A program made the position numbers and the translations under genes. From Gaeumannomyces sp. JS-464 (lineage: Eukaryota > Ascomycota > Sordariomycetes > Magnaporthales > Magnaporthaceae), in the NCBI GenBank assembly GCA_002197995.1, contig NGZR01000004.1, positions 3,596,001 to 3,660,000 of the forward strand: a DNA stretch of 64,000 nt, given 5' to 3'. This document shows positions 20,410 through 31,960 of this stretch, piece by piece. The notes beneath the pieces were generated by a model. The model saw nothing but the letters and a program-made list of their open reading frames with translations. It did not search any database and had not been told where the DNA came from. Within the stretch, counting starts at the first letter, position 1. Every line of letters begins with the position of its first letter.

Positions 20410-21712
20410 CTATTCCATCCGCTTGTCGTCGAAGAGATGACTAGATTTCGATTAGCTTTTCCCGGCATCGTCTAGTAGGCACCGGTAGTAGGTCTCTGCC
20501 GACACGAGTGGAGAAAAAAGACGGACTCACCCCTTGTAGTTCTTGTTTATGAGGGACTTCTCGCCGTACTCTGCGACGAGTAGGTCCCTGTACCGATACG
20601 GTATCTTGACGGGCGAGTTCTCGAATGTGGAGTCCCTCAGCGGGAATACGTACGTGTCCTGCAAGAAGATTGCATACCTTGCGTGAGCACATCTCTCCGT
20701 CCTGGCCGTAGCAGTAGAATAGCTGACACACCCTAAACTCGTGACCGTCCTTGCAGCTAAGCATCCCCTCGCCTTTTGGGTGCGACAGGTTGTACCGCAC
20801 CGAGGTGATGTCGATGAAGAGACCAGTCGAAGTGTCGACCCAGCGGGCATCTATCTTGTTCATCTTGTCGGCCCTGCTCGGGTTCTTATATCCAGGGTTG
20901 ATGTCGAGCAGGTAGTCCACGCCCTCTGGGATCCGGGGCGTCTGGTAGTGCCATATTGACATATTGTAAAATGCCGCGAAGTAGTACATGGTCGACTCGG
21001 TTACCTGGACGTCTACATCCGAGTCCCATGGCATGATCTGTGAGGAGATTGGTATCGACCATCGTCAGCATGCTGTTGCTGCCAAGCGTGCCTTTGGCTG
21101 GCGCTCGCTCACCCCTTTGTTCCACCACCACCCCAGCAGAGATCCGTGCATCAGCCAGGTCTCGAGGCCCAGGTCTGCAAAAGTCGCCAGGTATGTCTGA
21201 AGAAGGTTCTTCAGAGCATGTTTCTGCTCGTTGTAGCCGAGCACTGGTTTTCCGAAGCTGTGCTGTCAGTTAGCCTCTGTCCTAACAGGGGAGCACAAGT
21301 CGTGCCGAGTGCACGCCTAGGGGAAAACATACCGACGGTCATAGTGGTGATGGAAGCTAGAGATTCAAATCTTTGTGTTAGCTGTTGGGCCATGGTTTCT
21401 GTTGGCATTGGTGGCTCGGTCATAAATTTGCGGGGGCCTTGTTGACAGGGGCGATTCTTACGATGCCTCGCCTTATGCATCAAACAATCATGATTAGCCA
21501 CTTCAGCCAACAGCATCCACATTCTACCCTGGACTACTCACGGAAGTACTTGGGAGGCCTCGCAGGCTCAGGGGCTTTTTTAGGTGGCAGCAACGGCGCG
21601 TTGCTAGGGGTGTTGTTCTGAACGGGGTACTGGTTTTGCCTTACAGCCTCCGGGGGATGCAGGAGACGATGGGAGCCAGCCCAAGACATAAGAGGATGAA
21701 TCTGATCTGCAT
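20410..21712 (-). CDS. LicD-family nucleotidyltransferase-fold transferase (Mnn4-like)
   Basis: LicD/fukutin-type proteins attach phospho-sugar or phosphocholine groups to glycans; fungal members include Mnn4 factors of mannosylphosphorylation. I read eight exons: 21712-21645, 21603-21542, 21471-21462, 21356-21333, 21257-21113, 21037-20732, 20658-20531 and 20440-20410. They sum to 774 nt (257 residues) with phase kept at every junction. A signal peptide (MQIRFILLCLGLAPIVSC) is followed by HYDRRFGKPVLGYNEQ, then TWLMHGSLLGWWWN. Next come the catalytic acidic motif PWDSDVDVQV, DARWVDTSTGLFIDIT, KDGHEF, FPLR and IPYRYRDLL. The third exon is only 10 nt, and intron 1 is only 41 nt. The gene stops at TAG (20412-20410) just after KRME, where homologues usually continue with Trp. 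The substrate is not known. Confidence 0.8.
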
Positions 21713-22962
21713 ACTGTGAAAGAAACCTCGGGAACTGGCGGTCTCTGTTGGAGGAGATGTTGATTGCCTGGTTGAACGAGAGTCGGCGGTTGTGCGAAAT
21801 GTCAAACGCCGGGGTACCTAGCAACACCTGGGCCTTGGGGGAGACCAAAAGGAGGAGGCATCACAATCTCTATGAACACATAACGGAAGAAACGAGCGAT
21901 GTCGAGACATGAAAAGCACACACAGACTAGCCGGCCACGGTGAACAGGGAACACACGAGCACAAGTCGGGGGCCGTTTCTATGACGAACTGCCATCCATC
22001 TAAATATGCAGACACAGGAGGAGGAATCCTCAGGGACTGTCTGTTGCCATGAAGTGCCGAGTATGTATCGCGAATATTGGGCTAAGTCGTGTCGCGTGCC
22101 AGTGCACCAGATTCGTATATCAACTTTCAACACCTGGTATTGTGCGTGGATCTTGGCAGTGTACTCTTTGAAAAGAATGTCTCTCGGCGGCTCTCGAGAC
22201 GCAGCTTTTGAAGCTGCGAGACACCTTCCCTGGAGGATCTAGCCAATTCGGGTACCCATAACTTGGCTGGAGAGCGCAGATACAAACTGTCCCGTCGCCT
22301 TTGCTAACGGAAATCTATCTGGGCGGTTCAGGCATCGGCCCTAGACATGTGTGTGGCTTTGGGATCGAGGGATAATATGTCACGCGATGAATCGCCGCTT
22401 TTGGGGATAGGTTTAGCACAAGCAAAGAAAGAAACAATAGAGCATGGAACACAGAATGGAATTTACAGTGTTATCCGATAAGGAAGCAAGAGAAGAAAAA
22501 GCAGCGAGACATATCCATCCAGCCCATCCCACGCATCCGAGCCGAGAATCAAATACCAAGAGAGACCCTACAACAGCCAAGCGCTTTTTTCTCTCCTTTT
22601 TGTTCTCAATCCTTGATGCTGGACAAAATTATCCAGGCCTAGACTCGACTTTTGGTGGTGCAGGGGTAGTGCCGGTGATGTAATTAATCCGCTTCACCTT
22701 GCAGGGGTCCAATTGACAGCGTGTCCGATCGCCAAAAATCGATTCTGATTGGCTCATCTGATCACTACAGTAACAAACGCGTGATTTGCTCAGCGTGTTT
22801 ACCAGGCATGCGATTTTCCCCACCAAATTCCATTCCAGTCGCGTCACCTTTAATGGCGGTTGCACGCGCTTCCCCTAGCTAGAGTGTCGGTGCAGCGCAT
22901 CGGACATCGTGAACCCCACCAGGATACGGCCGACGCCGACACAGTCCAGTCCCGCCGCCAGG
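21713..22962. other. Divergent promoter region, LicD gene (minus) / spc7 (plus)
   Basis: No gene supported. Carries both promoters over 1.25 kb. The stretch 22430-22600 is A/G-rich. Confidence 0.45.
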
Positions 22963-25900
22963 ATGTCCACCCAAACCAACATGACGGTGCCTCCCGCAGT
23001 TAAGAGGTCGCGGAAGTCGCTGGGTGGGCTGCCGCCGTCGAGGAAGACGCTGGAGAAGGAGAATGCAACTGTGGATCTCGCATCCACGTCCCTGCTGCGA
23101 ATCGTAAGAAGTCGCGCAGCAAAAGCATCGGGCCTGGTGGTCTGGATGCGTTGAAGCCCAGTAATGGGAACAGGAGGGTGGTGAGTGCGCTCGATGTTGC
23201 TCCTATAAGTGAAGTAGGCCCCTGGCTGACTTACACGCCACTTGCTGGCCATGCAGTCACTGCAGCTCCCGCGGACCCCCTCCGCGCTCTATTTCTGAAG
23301 CCCACCATCCCAGTCCTTCCCGAGATCCCGCCGCACAGGCCAGGACTTCGGCCGCCGCGATGGCGACTCTACAAAAGTGGCGCTCCGCACCGAAGAGGAG
23401 CAGCAGGCCGCCGCGCGGGAGCGCGAGGCGGAGAGGGCCGAGCTCGAGAAGGACATCCGCGACAGGCGCGAGGCCCGGCGCAAGTCGCTCGCAATCGCCG
23501 CGTGTCGTTCGCCGCCGAGGCGACCCTGCACACGTTCCGAGATCGAGTACATCCAGGACTCGACCACGTCCACAGACTCTACGCGGCGCGCTCGTCGCAG
23601 GCGGCAGCCTCCCCGGCACCACCCGCTGCTTGCGTACCAGCCCGAATCAGACGACGCATCGGAACCCCCTTCCACACCACCAGATCATGTGGATCACGGA
23701 GTGCCCGAGTCGCCCGAGACCAGCGCAGCCTGCACCAAAGAAGAGAAGGCGGAGTCAGGGGTAAACCCTCTTGACGCCCACGACGACACGCTCAACTCGA
23801 CGTGTACGACTCAGGCTCTGAGGACGGCGATGACATCGAAGAGCAGGTGGACGATGTCTCTGAGGCTAGTGACTCGGACGGGACCATGATGACCCTGGAC
23901 GCGGACGAGGTGACGTCAGGGTCGGGCGTCACGGCTGGCTCCATGTCCATGATGAGCAGCGACTCGACGACAAGCATAGATGAGATGCTGCGGCTCGCCA
24001 CTCAGCGCGCAGGCGTCGGGGCTGCAGCTCGGGAGCCGGATGAGAATGAAGAGCTGATCCCTGCTTTCGTGGGATGGGGAAAGCGGCCGGCGGCGACCAG
24101 CAGCTACGCACCCCAGTCTCCCGAGATCGACTCCAGTCCCGTCAAGTCAGTTCACGAGGATGAGAGCGATAAATGACGGCGGCGGGGAGATGGAGATGAC
24201 CCGACCTATGGCGGATTGTCAGGTCTACCAACGACGACGACCAATCAATTGCCGCCCCGAGACGAGGACGGTGGACGATGACGGGGACGAGGCCATGTCT
24301 ATGGATATGGACATGTCCATGGAAATGACCCACGCGTTAGGTGGCATCGTTGGGAAGAAGACGTCTACAGCACTACAAGGCCGCCCCGAGGCAACAATGT
24401 GCGTAGATCAGACCATGGACTTCACCATGCCCATGGGCGGCATCCAATCTTCGGCACCCAAACAGAACAAGGATGAGGAGGAGCTAGATTACGATAGCAA
24501 CGAGGATATGTCGATGGAGATGACGACAGTCATGGGCGGGGTCTTGGCGACAACTCGAGCCGGCGGCGACCAGCAGAGTCGGCGACGGACGCTCATGCGG
24601 GTCGAGGATGGCGATGGTGAGACTATGGGAATGGACATGACGGTCGGCCTGGGGCGCATACTGCCACCAACACAGCAGCAAGACGATGCAGCCGACCAAA
24701 GCCTGGGTGATGCTACTGTTGGCATGGAAATGACGACCGCGCTGGGAGGCATAATCGCGGACAGCTCCCCGCTGGTGTGTGTGCAAACGCCCAACAAAAC
24801 CGGGGCGACGAGCCCACTGAGGGAGATGACGCTGAGCCAGAAACCTGCGTCACCGACTCGGACACGAACACCCACAAAGAAGGCCGCGCTGCTCCGAGAG
24901 AGGGTAACCCGGACTCCTGAGCGGTCTGCGTTCAATGGCAGGGGTCTGCGCAGGACTCCAGAACGCCAGACATCACCACCAAAGCAGCCTCAGCAGCCGC
25001 AGACCCCATCAAAGTCTGTGGCATCTTCGCCGCCAAAGTTCATCGGAAGCAGGTCCAAGTCCCCCGTCAGGTTTTCTTCCCCCAAAACCAGGGCTACGCC
25101 TCAGTCGTCACCAAGGCCAAGATCCACCGGTCTCGGCGTGTTTCAACAAAACCCGGTCACAGGCTCGACGACGCCTCTCGTGGTCCTCACGCCGCAGACC
25201 CGGCGGCTTTCCGGAATCGGCGCCGACAGGCCCGGCCTGGGTTCACCCAAGATTGCCCAGATCCTCGAGCGCCGTGGCTCCATTGGGGACGCTGCTAGAG
25301 ACTTCGTGCCTGGCGATGGCCTTGAGCTGCGGCGTGGCGTCAAATGGGACGACCCTCGCATCCTGGAGAAAGAGCTTGACAGGCAGCGGGAGCAGGAGAT
25401 GGTCAAGGAAGATGGGAGGAGGATCATGGAGCGGGAGGCCGATGGGCCATTGGACGACAGGGACGCGACACTGAATCTTAAAGAGATGATTCAAGGTCTC
25501 AGCCCCAAGAAGAACCCGCTCAGGGGCCGCAAGAGTCTGCACGTAGGCAGCGCCAAGGGCCTGCTCGGCAAACGGCCGACTGAGCTCGATGACGACGACG
25601 AAGCGGAGGAACAGGGTGGGGTCAAGCGGCTCAAGAACCTCCAGGGCAGTCCTGTCAAGAGCATCAGACTGCAGCACCCTCCATCCAAGGAAGAGACAAC
25701 AGGCCGGCCCCCGCGATCCACCAGGGGTCCACAAGACGGCCTGGCAACCCCGACGCTCTCTGCTTCACCCAAGAAGGGCGCAAGTGGTGCTCCCAGCCCC
25801 GGCAGACAGGGGAGGTTCAGGGATGTGGCAGATGACGGAGCCCGCACCCCGGTGGACTTCAGGCGTTCCTCCATGGTTAACCCCGAGGAGCTGGCTCAGG

Positions 25901-27612
25901 AGGAGGACGATTCCGAGGCCATCGGACTCCAGGACTTCCTCAACATGACTAGCATCCGCTTCATGGAGCTTACGACCACCAAGCGCAGGCACACGGTCGT
26001 GCCATCGGCGAACAAGCACGGGTCTGACGAGGACGGTAGGGCGGACATGTCGTTTGAGAATGCGTCGTCGCGGGAGCTTGCACGGTGCCGATGCTCGAGC
26101 TGTACCAACATGTAAGAGCACATTCTACTCTTGCACACTTGAACTACGGCGGTCTGATTCTAACAATGCCTCCGTCACACCGATCTAGTCATGTCGCGAA
26201 CTCAAGAAGTACATTTCCGAGGGCCGAGATATTGTCCGGGAGATCGAGATGGAAACGCTGGAGGACAACCCGCCACACTGTTCCGCGAGTACATGTCGGC
26301 GACGCCCGAGTTCAAGCTCCTCATGGACAACCAGTTCAAAAACGTCAAGACTCATGCCGCGGCTACTGAGCAAGGCCATGTGGTACGAGTGGCGCATGAA
26401 GCTCCAGGAGGGGCTCAAGGAAGGGCTGGACCGGGACCGTCGAGGGCTTCGAGAGCGACGAGCAGATCCTGCGCAAGCAAGCGCGAGCTCGTCGACTCGG
26501 CGCTCCCCGGCATGGTCGCGCGGCTCGAGTCGCTGCAGCGAGAGCACCAGGCCCTCGACGAGGCGGCGCGCGAGCTGGCCGACTGCGATCCCGAGGAGCT
26601 GGAGGCGGCGCGCGAGCGGCTGATGGCTGCCAACGACGACGTGGCTGTCAAAAGGCGCGCCATCGCGGCACTGCGCGAGGACCTGCGCGAGTCTGAGGCC
26701 GACGTCGAGGAGCTGTCGGGCCGCAAGGAGGAGCATCTTGCCGAGATCAAGGAGGCCGAGCACGTGCGCGAGGAGTGCAGGGGGTGGAGCTCAGGGAGAT
26801 CATGGCTCTCAAGGGTACGTGTCACATGACCAGACATTCGCAGACATTCACCGTTTTCCCGATTGGGAAGGGCCCAACCCGTTCCACAGGCTAACAAACA
26901 AAACAATCAATAGCACGCGTCGCGGCGATTGAGGAGGAGCACGGGTGGGCCGTCACTGGCTGCTCAGGCACGACCGTGTCGATGACGTACCGCCGCGAGG
27001 TTGAGCTTGTCTTTGACCCCACCTGCTTCGCCACAGGCACCATGCAGCAGGGTGGGGCCCAGGCAAACTCAAATTCGACGACGTCCATCGACCTCTGGTA
27101 CATTGCGGCGAAGCGCGAGCGGGACCCAAAAACCTCTTACGGCCGAGCTTGATTTTTTCCAGTGCCTGCGCGACCAGCTGCGAGGTCTCGACCAGACCCG
27201 CACGCCACCGAGTCATTCTTGGCATGGTGAGCGCCGGGTGGGCCCAGGCAACTACCGTGGCCAATCACGTCCGGTCTCTCAACCTCACCTTCCCGACCGC
27301 GGTGTTGAGGACGTCGGACGACTCGATCGCGGTGCGAGCGACGGTGTTCCTGGCGGCCCTCAAGTCCAAGGTCGAGGTCGTCGTCGACCTGCGCCGCCGG
27401 GAGGTGCTGGTGCTGGTCTGGATGTGGCCGTCGCGCCACGTGCCGTCGTCGTCTATGGTGAGCGGTTCAACACGGACAAGATGGCTGATTTCCTGGCTGG
27501 GCGTCTTGGGGATCGGGTGCTGGCGTCGAAGGGTGGGGTGGGGCGTGCGGAGAGCTGGGGTGACGTCGTCGTCGAACTGCATGGAAAGCTGCTCTCTGGT
27601 GCGAAGCAATAA
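22963..27612 (+). CDS. spc7: Kinetochore protein Spc7/KNL1 (reading frame broken many times)
   Basis: Spc7 is the KNL1 scaffold of the KMN network. Phosphorylated MELT repeats recruit the checkpoint kinase complex Bub1-Bub3. The start MSTQTNMTVPPAVKRSRKSL and the following KKSRSKSIGPGGLDALK are typical of filamentous-fungal Spc7. MELT-like motifs lie between 24.19 and 24.76 kb (MEMTRPM, MEMTHALGGI, MEMTTVMGGV, MDMTVGLGRI, MEMTTALGGI, plus MDFTMPMGGI). The conserved Spc7 core begins MTSIRFMELTTTKRRHTV at about 25.95 kb. A long coiled coil (26.3-26.8 kb) and a C-terminal RWD-like region with IDLWYIAAKRERD follow. Introns are visible near 23175-23256, 26115-26189 and 26815-26912. At least a dozen 1-nt frame changes occur, for example near 23085, 23505, 23545, 23635, 23800, 24170, 26075, 26280, 26355, 26440 and 26480. 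The identity is firm; the exact coding model is not. Confidence 0.85.
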
Positions 27613-28966
27613 TATTCGGGGGCTGAGTTGATTTTTTCTGATCCTGCATGACTATTGGCCTGATTTGGCTATTCAGTGATAGCCTTTGTTTTTTATGTAG
27701 CATTTTCTGGCTGGGAGTGGGGTCATGGCTTTGTATTTTGTTTTGGCAATCACGGCATTCAGGGGGGTGGGGTTTAGATATTACATTGTTCAGTCATTGT
27801 TTGGTATTGTACAAAGAGATTTACGCCATTGTTGGCGGTTGCTTGTCGCCTTGCGTCGAGGAAACCTCGGCCACCGTCCTGGCATTGACAGTCCCAACCC
27901 CATCGACCGGAGGCTTTGTCCCGAGGCTGTATTGACGACCTGATTTCAATTAGAGCGTGAATAGGGAAGAGTCCGTCTTGCCTCAGGGCTGACGTCTTGG
28001 TCTGTTTGCCGGCTGAGGTTTGTAGCAGCAACATGGCTTTGCTCTGGCTGTTTGCCCTGCTGCCTGAAATGGTGAGAATCTCTAGTATAAGATGTCTAGC
28101 CAGAGTGCCCCAAAATATTGCAGGTTTCAATATTATCTAGCATGTGTAGAAACTCCGTCTTTTTGTATATCTCGTATATTAAGCATTCTTTTCTCTTCCC
28201 CGTGCTGTTGATGGCACTGATACACACTGGACACGAACTATCCTGTTTCTCCTGTCTTTGATATCCCAGAGAAAAAGAGCAAGCAGTAGGAAAAGCCTCC
28301 TGTCTTTGTCTTTGCAACTCCTGAGCGTATAGTAGACGGCCTGGAGCTGCCACACATGGTGCTGGACCGCTTTCTAGTCCAATATATACGCTCATCGTCT
28401 TCGGTTCTGTCCAGATACACCTAGTTATAGAAGAAACACATATCTATATCACATCCAAGTCCATAGTAGGAGAAACCCCAAGGTCCTCACCCTGGGCCTG
28501 GCGCTCAGCTCGAATGTGGCGGCCATAGACGCCAGCGCAGAGCAGTGTAAGTCCCCAATTAGAGCCAGCGACAGGAGCCATGCCCTCGGCCACCCCCGGG
28601 GGTGCCCAGAACTGGCAGACCAAGTGGGTGTGGGTCAACCGGACCTACAGCACCGGCCGCTCCTTCCCTCGCAGAGCCTCAATATCAGAACATCAGACCG
28701 GCAAACGGAGGGGAACCTCCTCCTCTGGCCCGTTGCCCCCAATCAGCCAGGCAACGCGGCTCTGGCTCCCCCCCGCGCGCCCGCGCCCGCGCCCACCCTC
28801 ATAAAATTCTTCCCTCTCGAAATTTCCCCCTCCTCCTCTTCCTTCTTTCAACACCAGCGATCGCTATCATCAACGCACTCAAGCACAACGCGCAAAGCAC
28901 AACGATACCATCGCAAAACCAAGAGCAACCATTCTCCATCTTGCCTCGTCAGACCCAACGAGCAAG
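27613..28966. other. Intergenic region
   Basis: 3' end of spc7 and promoter of the next gene. Positions 28765-28800 are C-rich (CCCCCGCGCGCCC-type). A pyrimidine/CA-rich leader precedes the ATG at 28967. No gene seen. Confidence 0.45.
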
Positions 28967-31875
28967 ATGTCTTTCTCCTCCGCTCTCGCCGCCGTTTCGG
29001 ACGAGATGCCCGAGTGGCTCTCGCTCCTTCTTTTGATCCTCTTTTGCGGGCTGATCACCGCCGTTTCCTTCTTCGCCGACTATGCTTTCAAGCATCCGGC
29101 GGAGGCCTACCAACGTGTCTCGCCGTTCCTCCCGGCCCAGCCCGCATGGGCACCCTCACGGAAGAGCGTCTCGTGCGCTCTTCAAGCGGTGCTGATCGCC
29201 CTGCTCACGTTAGTGTGCATGGGCGGTGCCGTCGTCCTGTGGGTTTCGTCGGCCGCTCGCTGGGCTTGCTGCACCTGCAGCAACCTGGCAGTGGCAGCCT
29301 ACAGGCTTCGGACTGTGGATCTGGGTGCGCGCGCTGCTCTGGTGGCTACCTTGGCCGACCTCGACGCCAAGAGGGCCAGTCTCGTGGGGGCCATCAACGT
29401 CACTTGCCTCCAAAAGCGGCGCGAGCTGCTCGAGGAGCTGTCGGATTTCGCGTCTCGTGTTCGCCTGGAGCTTCCCAGAAGTTCCATCAGGAGTTCATGG
29501 ACCGTCTCCGCCAGCTGCGCATCGACGTCCCACGGGCTGGCCTGCACCTGAGCAAGCGCCGGCGTACCGTGAGTCTGCCAGGCCTCTTCGCTGCTTTCCT
29601 GTACCGCTCTGACCGTGAGTGCATCATTCTGGAGCACAAAATCGGTCACGTCCAGGACGGCATCGCGGGCCTGGAGCGACAGCTGAGGGAGATTCAGGGC
29701 AGCCTTTCCGAGAGCCATCAGAGACTTGATGACGAACGGGCGACCCTGCGTAAGCTCCTGGCCGAGCTCCGCAAGCAGACTCGCATCGCCAGGGACGCTG
29801 GCATCCCCTTCGACCGCCGCTCAATCCGGAAGCTGAAGACGTCAGTCCAGGTTTCCTTCCCCAGGTGGTCGACCACGCCTGCAGTCGTTTCGGGACCTTC
29901 TTCGCAGGTGGGAAATCTGGCTGAAGTGGGCGCTTCGGAGCCCATGGACCTGGATCCTGTGTTCTCTTCGGGGTACACCCTGACGGTGGCCAGCTCACCT
30001 GAGCCTGCTCCCACCGTCGACGACACCACGCAGGCTGGCAATGGATCCAGCACCACGGCTGGACACGTGCAACCTCCCACGCAAGCAGCAGCAGCAGGTG
30101 TTCCCGGTGGCCCAAGAACAGCGCCAAGATGCTGAACTGGACCGTCAGCTTAGGCTGGCGGCCCAGCACAGGCAAGCAGCTGAGGCCGAGTACCGGAACC
30201 GTGTGCAGTACGAGGCAAGGAAAGAGTCGCTCCGTAAGCTTTACGCTGCGGCTCAAGCCAGGCGCGACATGGACGACCTGACCGTGCTCCTTGCGGGCAT
30301 GAGCATTCAGGAGGATGTCGTCGCCGACAACGCCTTGCCTCTTGCCTCTCCTGCTGCTGCTGTTGCTGCTGATGTCCCGCGCGCTGAGATGGTCACGGTT
30401 GCGGCTGACGAAGTCGAAGCCGTCACCGCACCTATCGTCTCGGCGCCAGAGGCCATGGAGGTTGCGCAGCCCGACGAAGACGCACCGTCGACTGCCACTA
30501 CTAACGTTTCGCCGGGGCCTAGTGCCAACCAGCTGAGTGTTGACCAGCTCCCTCCCCTCCCGGAAGACGACGATGACGACTACCTCAACCAGGACGTGCC
30601 GGTCCCTGTTGCGCAGCCGTCCCAGCTCCCGGTCACCGCGCCGGCCCAGAGCTCGGCGGCTGTGCCGCACACCGTCCCTGCCGTTGCTGCGCCTGTCCAG
30701 ATGGACTTCAGCAACGTGGCGTTCACATTCGGCGTGGCCCGTCAGGTTCCAGCCCCGCCTTCGCCCGCAACAGTCAGCACCTTCAGCACTGGTGGCCCTC
30801 GTTTCAGCGACGCCTTCTTGGCGGCTGCTGGACCGTCGGTCCCTACAGCCAGTGTCGTCGTGCCGTCTGCCAAGGGCAAGGAGGTGGCGCGAGCCCCGCC
30901 CGCAGAGGTTGAAGAGTCCCCCGCGGTCGCTGCCATCTACGATTTTGACGAGCCCATTCGTCTGCTCCAAGATGGCGACATCGAGGAGATGGAGAGGCTC
31001 CTCGAGGAGACTCTCCGTGAGATGAACGCGACCGAGTCGTCTGCCTCGGTTCCTGTGCGCCTGCTCCCGCGGCGCCCGCTCCCGCCGTCGGCTTTGACGC
31101 CACGGTGGATGCACAGGACCAGGCCATCTGGGACGCCCTCGCGGACCCATCGGTGGACGCAGAGGATGCCGCGCCAGCTCCAGCTGTCGCTCCCCGGCTC
31201 CTGTCCCCGCCGCTGAGGAGGCCCCGGCGCCTATCGCCCCGCTCCCCCGTCCTCCATACCCCCTCCAGGCCAGAGGCGAATCCTAGCCCCGCGCCGCCGT
31301 ATCGCTCGCCCAGCCGCTGCTCCCCCGGCTGCCGAGCCCCAAGTCTCCCCACCTACGCCGCCCACTGCTGCTGCTGCTCCTGCTCCTGCTCCCGCTCCCA
31401 CCGCTCCCCAGCAGCATGGGACCCCACCGGTGTCAAGCGCAGCAACTTCCTCCCAGCATGCGCCCTCGTCGGGCAGCGACCAAGCCGCGCCTCGCAGCCT
31501 CCATCAGTTCGAGATGGCAGCTCTCGTGGCCAAGCGCGAGGACTCGGTGAGGAAGCTCGCCCTGGCAATGCTGGCTGACTCGTTCGACCACCACCTCAAG
31601 GCGGCGAACGAGGTCACGCCTGAGGAACTGCGCGCGGCTCGCGACAACATCCGCGACCGCCTCGACGCGATCATCCTGTCGTCGACGCCCGCCGTCGCTA
31701 GCACTTTCGAGTGCAGCGACTGCGACGTGATCATGGAGAAGTGGGTGCACCAGCACCCCTTCTCCGCCGGCTCTCGTGTGGCCGAGGCCGAGAGAAGATC
31801 ATCGACAGCATGAAGAAGGGCGCCAAGGGGGCCCCGGGAAAGTTCAGGAGGAGGTACCTGAGGTTTGCCGGCTGA
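28967..31875 (+). CDS. Unrecognised membrane and coiled-coil protein (frame broken)
   Basis: I do not recognise this gene. From ATG 28967 the product starts with two hydrophobic segments (about residues 17-40, WLSLLLLILFCGLITAVSFF, and 70-100, LQAVLIALLTLVCMGGAVVL). A Leu/Glu/Arg-rich helical stretch follows. The frame shifts near 29475 into a Lys/Arg/Gln-rich coiled-coil segment (29.49-29.85 kb) and near 30100 into a long Ala/Pro/Val-rich disordered part with Asp/Glu patches. It shifts again near 31070, near 31210 and close to 31440. The last part is helical (SLHQFEMAALVAKREDSVRK) with a CSDC pair, and ends in a very basic tail (KKGAKGAPGKFRRRYLRF) and TGA at 31875. Continuous GC-rich codon bias and amino-acid texture across the breaks support a single gene of about 960 residues. 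Whether it is active is open. Confidence 0.5.
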
Positions 31876-31960
31876 ACCGGCTACTGAAGGGTTTCCATCC
31901 AAACTGATCGGACCCAAGGCCCTCGCGACACCCTTCGCTCGCGACCATCAACCAACGCCT

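Noticed and set aside
22963..31875. Programmed frameshifting in spc7 and the orphan gene
   Set aside because: Too many shifts, in both directions, without slippery heptamers or downstream structures; errors or decay explain them better.
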